Assembly (NCBI GenBank): GCA_002438635.1 | Contig: DJPX01000033.1 | Coordinates: forward strand, 1-64,000 | Reading direction: 5' to 3' | DNA length: 64,000 bases | Source of the DNA: Bacteroidales bacterium UBA6401 | Lineage (GTDB): Bacteria > Bacteroidota > Bacteroidia > Bacteroidales > UBA932 | Shown: in pieces, positions 60,025-64,000 of the stretch | Layout of the letters: each line of letters opens with the position of its first letter | Numbering within the stretch: position 1 is the first letter of the stretch | Notes under the pieces: generated by a model | Told to the model about the DNA's origin: nothing | Database searches by the model: none | Seen by the model: only the letters and a program-made list of their open reading frames with translations | Translations under genes and position numbers: made by a program

Positions 60025-60875
60025 TTCTTGTATGTGTGTTCGGCCTGTATGTCCTTTAGAGCCTTGTAGGTAAATCCTCTTTGTCCTTCTTTTTTGTATT
60101 TGTTCTTCCTGTAGTACATTAACTCGTGCCTGTCTGCACTTACAATAACTTGGTAACTTTCGGCATTTGGCGATGGCGAATTACTGCTTATACAGAAGCC
60201 TATCATGGCCTCCGGACTGCTAGCTGTAAAGAGGCTGTCGACTGTATAATTGTCAGTGAAGACTATTCCATTTCCGGGACTAGGGATGGAGTCTCTTCCT
60301 GCGATGGAGGATGATAAGTCTTCTCTGGCTATGTAGATTTTCTTTTTGCGTCCTTTTGCCAGGGGCTTTCCAGATTTGCTGATGCTTAGATAGCTGGCAT
60401 GCTCGTGAAGCAGGGCACTTTCCACATAATGCTGGACTATGTCAATCATAGCAGAAAGATAGGAGATTTCACGGCCCGTTGAGAATTCTTTAGGGCTGAA
60501 TGGCACTTTGACTACATCCATCCTTCCGTTCATATTTGAGATGCTTTCTTTGCTACCACATTTTTCCAGATTAAGATACACAAGACCGCTTTTATTTGAA
60601 CTTAAGTAAAGTATGTAGTAGTTAGGATTGCTTTTTATTTTTTCCATGTCTTCTGCGTAGCAGAAATCGAATGGGGAAACTCTCCATCTGCTTTTAATTT
60701 CGTTTTTAAGAGCCATGTCCAGCAGATCGTTTCCACTGAGCACAACCATAGTGGTTTTTGCAGGGAAATCGGCTAATCGGCTTTTTTTTGTGTAGATTTT
60801 GAATTGTGCATCAGCGTCGGCGCAAAGCAAAATCAATAAAACAGTCAAATAATATTTGAGTATATTCCATTTCAT
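60021..60875 (-). CDS. Exported protein of unknown function
   Basis: I start at the ATG at 60875 because it gives a signal peptide (MKWNILKYYLTVLLILLCADADA, then QF) and lies 5 bases after TATCTTTG; the longer frame from 60947 would begin before the promoter. The mature protein (about 260 residues) has the pattern of a Bacteroidales periplasmic family: LADFPAKTTMVVLSGNDLLDMALKNEIKSRWRVSPFDFC, then YYILYLSS, and a basic C-terminus (RKNKYKKEGQRGFTYKALKDI). I cannot name the family or a function. It shares an operon with the M16 peptidase (ATGA overlap). Confidence 0.75.
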   Translation of the reverse strand: MKWNILKYYLTVLLILLCADADAQFKIYTKKSRLADFPAKTTMVVLSGNDLLDMALKNEIKSRWRVSPFDFCYAEDMEKIKSNPNYYILYLSSNKSGLVYLNLEKCGSKESISNMNGRMDVVKVPFSPKEFSTGREISYLSAMIDIVQHYVESALLHEHASYLSISKSGKPLAKGRKKKIYIAREDLSSSIAGRDSIPSPGNGIVFTDNYTVDSLFTASSPEAMIGFCISSNSPSPNAESYQVIVSADRHELMYYRKNKYKKEGQRGFTYKALKDIQAEHTYKK

Positions 60876-60880
60876 CAATG

Positions 60881-60911
60881 CAAAGATAACCTTAACTTGA
60901 TAGAAATGCAA
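60881..60911 (-). promoter_or_regulatory. Promoter of the exported protein-M16-methyltransferase operon
   Basis: TTG (60911 to 60909), 20 bases, TATCTTTG (60888 to 60881), then 5 bases to the ATG at 60875. It is divergent from the dnaX start, whose own TAAATTTG is at 60971 to 60978. Confidence 0.7.
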
Positions 60912-60984
60912 CCTATGTCTTCTTCGTTCAAAGAGCAGTTTTGCCAATTTTTCTTTGTGGAAAATTTGAGTAAATTTGTAGGAT

Positions 60985-62682
60985 ATGTCAGATTATATAG
61001 TATCGGCCAGAAAATATAGACCGGACTCATTTGAGTCTTTGATAGGTCAGGATAACATTGCCCGCACTTTGAAAAATTCCATTCAAAGAGGGCAGCTTGC
61101 GCATGCTTATCTATTCTGCGGACCTCGTGGAGTGGGTAAAACATCATCTGCACGAATATTTGCAAAAGCGATTAATTGTTCTAATCCCACCCCTGATATG
61201 GAGCCGTGCGGGCAGTGTGAGTCGTGTCGTTCTTTTGCGGAAGGTCGTTCATATTGTATCCACGAGTTAGATGCGGCGTCTAATAACGGGGTAGAAGATA
61301 TCAAGGCTCTAATGGATCAAGTGCAGATACCGCCACAAGTGGGGAAGTATAGCGTGTATATCATAGACGAGGTTCACATGCTGTCACAGCAAGCCTTTAA
61401 TGCCTTTCTCAAAACCCTTGAGGAACCGCCGGCACATGCTATTTTCATATTATGTACCACTGAAAAGCATAAGATCATTCCCACAATATTGTCGCGCTGT
61501 CAGACATACGATTTTAATAGAATAAGTGTGCCCGATATTATGCGGAATTTGCGTGATATTTCTGTAAAGGAGAATGTTAAGATAGATGACGATTCCCTCC
61601 ACGTTATAGCACGTAAGGCAGATGGAGCTATGCGAGATGCCCTAACCATTTTTGATCAGACTGTTGCCTTCTGCGGCACAGATATAAAGTATGCCGATGT
61701 GCTGAAAAATCTGAATGTACTGGATTATGAGTATTCTTTTAGGGTAGTCGATGCAGCTTTGGCGGGAGATTATGCTACTGTATTGTTAATTATCGATGAG
61801 GTATTGGCAAAGGGGTTCAATGCCTTGTATTTTGTGGTGTCGATAGGGGAGCACCTTAGAGATTTACTTGTTAGCCGCACCGGTGGATTGGATGCGCTTC
61901 TTGATTTTCCGGAAAATTTGAAAGAACGTTATAAGGAACAGGCTTCAAAATGTTCGGTTGATTTTTTATATAATGCGTTGAATTGTATAAGTGCCTGTGA
62001 AGCAGGCTTTAAATCGGCAGCCAATCAAAGGCTATATATAGAATTTGCCTTGATGAAATTATGCTTTCTTAATAAAAATGCAGTATCATTAGCTACAGCT
62101 CAGACGCAAGCTTCGGCTCAGCCTTCTCAGGATGCGCCCAAGCCAACCCTGACAGAAAGCCCAATTCAGGCACAAAAGCCTGATGAAGAAGTAGTAAAGC
62201 CGAGGGCAAGAAGGACAAGCGCATCATTGTCTTTGGGATCTCTTGCTTCTCAAACAAAGGATGAGGGGAACACAAAGGTTTTAGAAACACAAGAAGAAGG
62301 AGAAATACCGGATGCCCAGTCAATGGAACAGGTTTGGAAGGGCATTATTGCTATGTGTCAGTCGAATCCTGTAAGTAGTCGATTGGCCGGTATCTTTTCA
62401 AATGCTCCATACGTTATAGGAGAGAAAGATGGGTTGCGCTCTCTAACGATAAGTGTAGATAGTGCGGATACGAAGAAATGGCTCGATGACAAATTCGTCT
62501 CGCGTATGGAGAAGAAGATGAAAGAGGGATTATCTAGCAATAAAGTTATTTTTAGTGTAGAAGTTTTACCTGCTAAGAATATAGAGCCATCATATTATAT
62601 GCCTAAGGATAAGGCAAAAAAGCTTATTTCTGACTATAAGGAAGTCGGGAATTTGGTTAAGGATTTAGAGCTTGATTCGTAA
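60985..62682 (+). CDS. dnaX: DNA polymerase III subunit gamma/tau
   Basis: The clamp loader ATPase. The 565-residue protein starts YIVSARKYRPDSFESLIGQDNIARTL and has Walker A GPRGVGKTSSARIFAKAINC, the four-Cys zinc site (C in INCSN, then CGQCESC), Walker B with VYIIDEVHMLS, FNAFLKTLEEPPAHAIFILCTTE, and the SRCQTYDF sensor. The middle part (about 370 to 440) is a Pro/Gln/Lys-rich linker (TAQTQASAQPSQDAPKPT), and the last 120 residues form the polymerase-binding tail. No slippery A or G run for a programmed frameshift was seen in the region where gamma would end. TAAATTTG ends 6 bases before the ATG, so the transcript is probably leaderless. Confidence 0.96.
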   Translation: MSDYIVSARKYRPDSFESLIGQDNIARTLKNSIQRGQLAHAYLFCGPRGVGKTSSARIFAKAINCSNPTPDMEPCGQCESCRSFAEGRSYCIHELDAASNNGVEDIKALMDQVQIPPQVGKYSVYIIDEVHMLSQQAFNAFLKTLEEPPAHAIFILCTTEKHKIIPTILSRCQTYDFNRISVPDIMRNLRDISVKENVKIDDDSLHVIARKADGAMRDALTIFDQTVAFCGTDIKYADVLKNLNVLDYEYSFRVVDAALAGDYATVLLIIDEVLAKGFNALYFVVSIGEHLRDLLVSRTGGLDALLDFPENLKERYKEQASKCSVDFLYNALNCISACEAGFKSAANQRLYIEFALMKLCFLNKNAVSLATAQTQASAQPSQDAPKPTLTESPIQAQKPDEEVVKPRARRTSASLSLGSLASQTKDEGNTKVLETQEEGEIPDAQSMEQVWKGIIAMCQSNPVSSRLAGIFSNAPYVIGEKDGLRSLTISVDSADTKKWLDDKFVSRMEKKMKEGLSSNKVIFSVEVLPAKNIEPSYYMPKDKAKKLISDYKEVGNLVKDLELDS

Positions 62683-62692
62683 ATAAAAGAGT

Positions 62693-63484
62693 ATGCAACT
62701 TCGCTGTGAAAATTTGGTAAAAAAATATGGCATCCGTACAGTGGTAAAAGGGGTGTCTATGGAAGTGAATCAGGGTGAAATCGTAGGGTTTCTTGGCCCT
62801 AACGGAGCAGGAAAGACCACGAGTTTTTATATGATTACAGGACAGATCGTTCCTAATGATGGGCACGTCTATCTGGATGACAAGGAGATAACGAAATTGC
62901 CTATGTACAAGCGTGCACAATTAGGGGTGGGATATCTTCCTCAAGATGCTTCTGTTTTTAGAAAGATGTCCGTTGAGGATAATATTCTATCTGTAATGGA
63001 GATGAAGGGCATACCTAAAAAACAGAGACTTGATAGGCTGGAGGAGTTAATAAGCGAGTTTAATCTTTCTAAAGTGCGCAAGTCCCTGGGAATTCAACTC
63101 TCCGGAGGAGAAAGGCGCCGCTGCGAAATAGCCAGGGCATTGTCCATAGACCCTAAGTTTATCTTGCTCGATGAACCCTTTGCCGGAGTGGATCCTATTG
63201 CTGTAGAGGATATTCAGTACATCATCGCCAAACTAAAATATAAAAATATAGGTGTCATAATTACAGACCACAATGTTGGTGAGACATTGGCCATAACGGA
63301 CAGGGCATATTTGCTTTACGAAGGAACTATTCTACAGGAAGGGACACCGGCAGCATTGGCCGCCGATGAGGATGTGAGGACCAAGTACTTAGGTGCAGGT
63401 TTCGTGCTTAAGCGCTCCGTAAGTGTGCAAAAGGCGCAGAGCGAGCATGAGGCAGGATTGGCAAAAAAGGAGGAGAATCTATGA
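62693..63484 (+). CDS. lptB: Lipopolysaccharide export ATPase LptB
   Basis: LptB drives LPS transport from the inner membrane with LptF and LptG. The 263-residue ATPase has Walker A GPNGAGKTT near residue 39, GVGYLPQDASVFRKMSVEDNI (the Q-loop with the LptB-type YLPQ.ASIF pattern), the signature LSGGERRRCEIARAL, Walker B FILLDEPFAGVDPIAVEDIQ and ITDHNVGETLAITDRAYLL. A C-terminal extension of about 22 residues beyond the usual end (SVSVQKAQSEHEAGLAKKEENL) is charged. It lies 10 bases after dnaX, and its stop overlaps the next gene as ATGA. Confidence 0.95.
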   Translation: MQLRCENLVKKYGIRTVVKGVSMEVNQGEIVGFLGPNGAGKTTSFYMITGQIVPNDGHVYLDDKEITKLPMYKRAQLGVGYLPQDASVFRKMSVEDNILSVMEMKGIPKKQRLDRLEELISEFNLSKVRKSLGIQLSGGERRRCEIARALSIDPKFILLDEPFAGVDPIAVEDIQYIIAKLKYKNIGVIITDHNVGETLAITDRAYLLYEGTILQEGTPAALAADEDVRTKYLGAGFVLKRSVSVQKAQSEHEAGLAKKEENL

Positions 63485-64000
63485 AGATATTGATTATAGA
63501 CGATGAACGTTCCATCAGGAACTCGTTGAAGGAAATATTGACAGAAGAAGGTTATTCTGTAGATGTGGCAGAGGATGGAGTTGCAGGAGTGAAGGCGGCT
63601 CTTGCAGGTCGATATGATGTGATATTCAGCGATATAAAGATGCCGCAGATGGATGGTGTGGAGGTGTTGTCAAAATTGGTAGAGGAAGGAGTAGATAGCC
63701 CTATTGTGATGATATCCGGTCATGCCGACATAAACACTGCAGTGGAATGTATAAAGAAGGGGGCATTCGACTTTATTGAAAAGCCTTTGGATTTAAACAG
63801 GGTGCTTATTACAATAAAGAACGCAACGGATAAGGTTTCGCTGACTTCGCAGAACAAAATTTTGAAGAAAAAGGTTTTTGGTGGAGTTAAAATGATAGGG
63901 GAATCGGAAGCGATTAACCACATAAGAGAGATGATTGCCAAGGTCGCACCTACTCCGGCGAGAGTATTGATAACTGGCCCCAATGGCTCTGGAAAGGAAT
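63481..64000 (+). CDS. NtrC-family response regulator (sigma-54 activator), 3' end outside window
   Basis: The frame runs from the ATG at 63481 to the window end. The first 120 residues are a receiver domain: MKILIIDDERSIRNSLKEIL with the acidic pocket, the phosphoacceptor Asp in DVIFSDIKMPQMDG (near residue 52), the conserved Ser in VMISGHADINTAVECIKKGAFDFIEKPL and its Lys. From about residue 145 the AAA+ sigma-54 interaction domain begins (MIGESEAINHIREMIAKVAPTPARVLITGPNGSGKE), cut inside the Walker A. It should turn on sigma-54 promoters after phosphorylation by an unseen histidine kinase. It overlaps the lptB stop as ATGA. Confidence 0.92.
   Translation, partial: MKILIIDDERSIRNSLKEILTEEGYSVDVAEDGVAGVKAALAGRYDVIFSDIKMPQMDGVEVLSKLVEEGVDSPIVMISGHADINTAVECIKKGAFDFIEKPLDLNRVLITIKNATDKVSLTSQNKILKKKVFGGVKMIGESEAINHIREMIAKVAPTPARVLITGPNGSGKE

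Noticed and set aside
61900..62300. Programmed frameshift in dnaX giving gamma
   Set aside because: No run of six or more A or similar slippery site with a following hairpin was seen in the linker region.
1..64000. tRNA, rRNA or CRISPR array
   Set aside because: Reading all intergenic stretches gave no cloverleaf-like block, no rRNA sequence and no regular repeat-spacer pattern. A covariance-model scan could still find a missed small RNA.

Overview
The window reads as a chromosomal segment of a member of the Bacteroidota, most likely Bacteroidales. The grounds are: many promoters of the Bacteroidetes type (a TTG or TTTG box, 19 to 21 bases, then TAnnTTTG); start codons mostly without Shine-Dalgarno sequences; many lipoproteins with SxC-type lipoboxes; and typical Bacteroidales families (DPP5-like S9 peptidase, DUF4855, fimbrillin-like lipoprotein with FN3 and OB-fold domains, split 5'-nucleotidase, short RNase Z, Bacteroidetes-type SerA). 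The species cannot be named from sequence alone. No rRNA, tRNA or CRISPR array was seen.

Bases 1 to about 10,780 are accessory and rearranged. They hold the 3' end of an RHS gene with an AT-rich toxin-like tail and a coupled exported protein that may be its immunity partner, a stranded RHS fragment, and a promoter-rich non-coding stretch with inverted repeats and a G10 tract. Next comes a large surface lipoprotein whose frame continues, after a single TAG, into a NUC1-type nuclease. The region ends with palindromic repeats, an Rpn-family nuclease gene with two extra copies of its C-terminal tail, and about 1 kb of decayed, hairpin-rich DNA. A 37-base palindromic element occurs at both ends of this region (2234 and 10722).

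Bases 10,786 to 20,650 carry envelope and repair genes: a DPP5-like peptidase, a TPR protein, DUF4855 with recG, a repeat-containing lipoprotein and a BtuB-like TonB receptor. Bases 20,735 to 25,545 are a tight four-gene cluster (glycosyltransferase, LicD, a nucleotidyltransferase-aminotransferase fusion, and an opine-dehydrogenase-like enzyme). It looks like a complete route for making an activated phospho-amine and attaching it to a surface glycan, and it is the best candidate here for an undescribed pathway. It converges on a second NUC1 lipoprotein, which is divergent from a C-S lyase, MATE exporter and DUF3737 operon.

Bases 30,744 to 64,000 are mostly core genome: an ABC-2 exporter with a split 5'-nucleotidase, corA, mntP and recR, an SGNH esterase with pnuC, then rpsA-rnz-glucosaminidase-mltG-rel, and apt. 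After that come IMPACT-serC-serA-DUF1015-recQ-dnaG-metG, a condensation-fold acyltransferase, an exported protein with M16 peptidase and O-methyltransferase, and finally dnaX-lptB with an NtrC-type regulator cut by the window end. Genes are packed tightly: ATGA and TAATG overlaps are common, several convergent pairs overlap at their 3' ends, and several promoters sit so close to the ATG that the transcripts should be leaderless.
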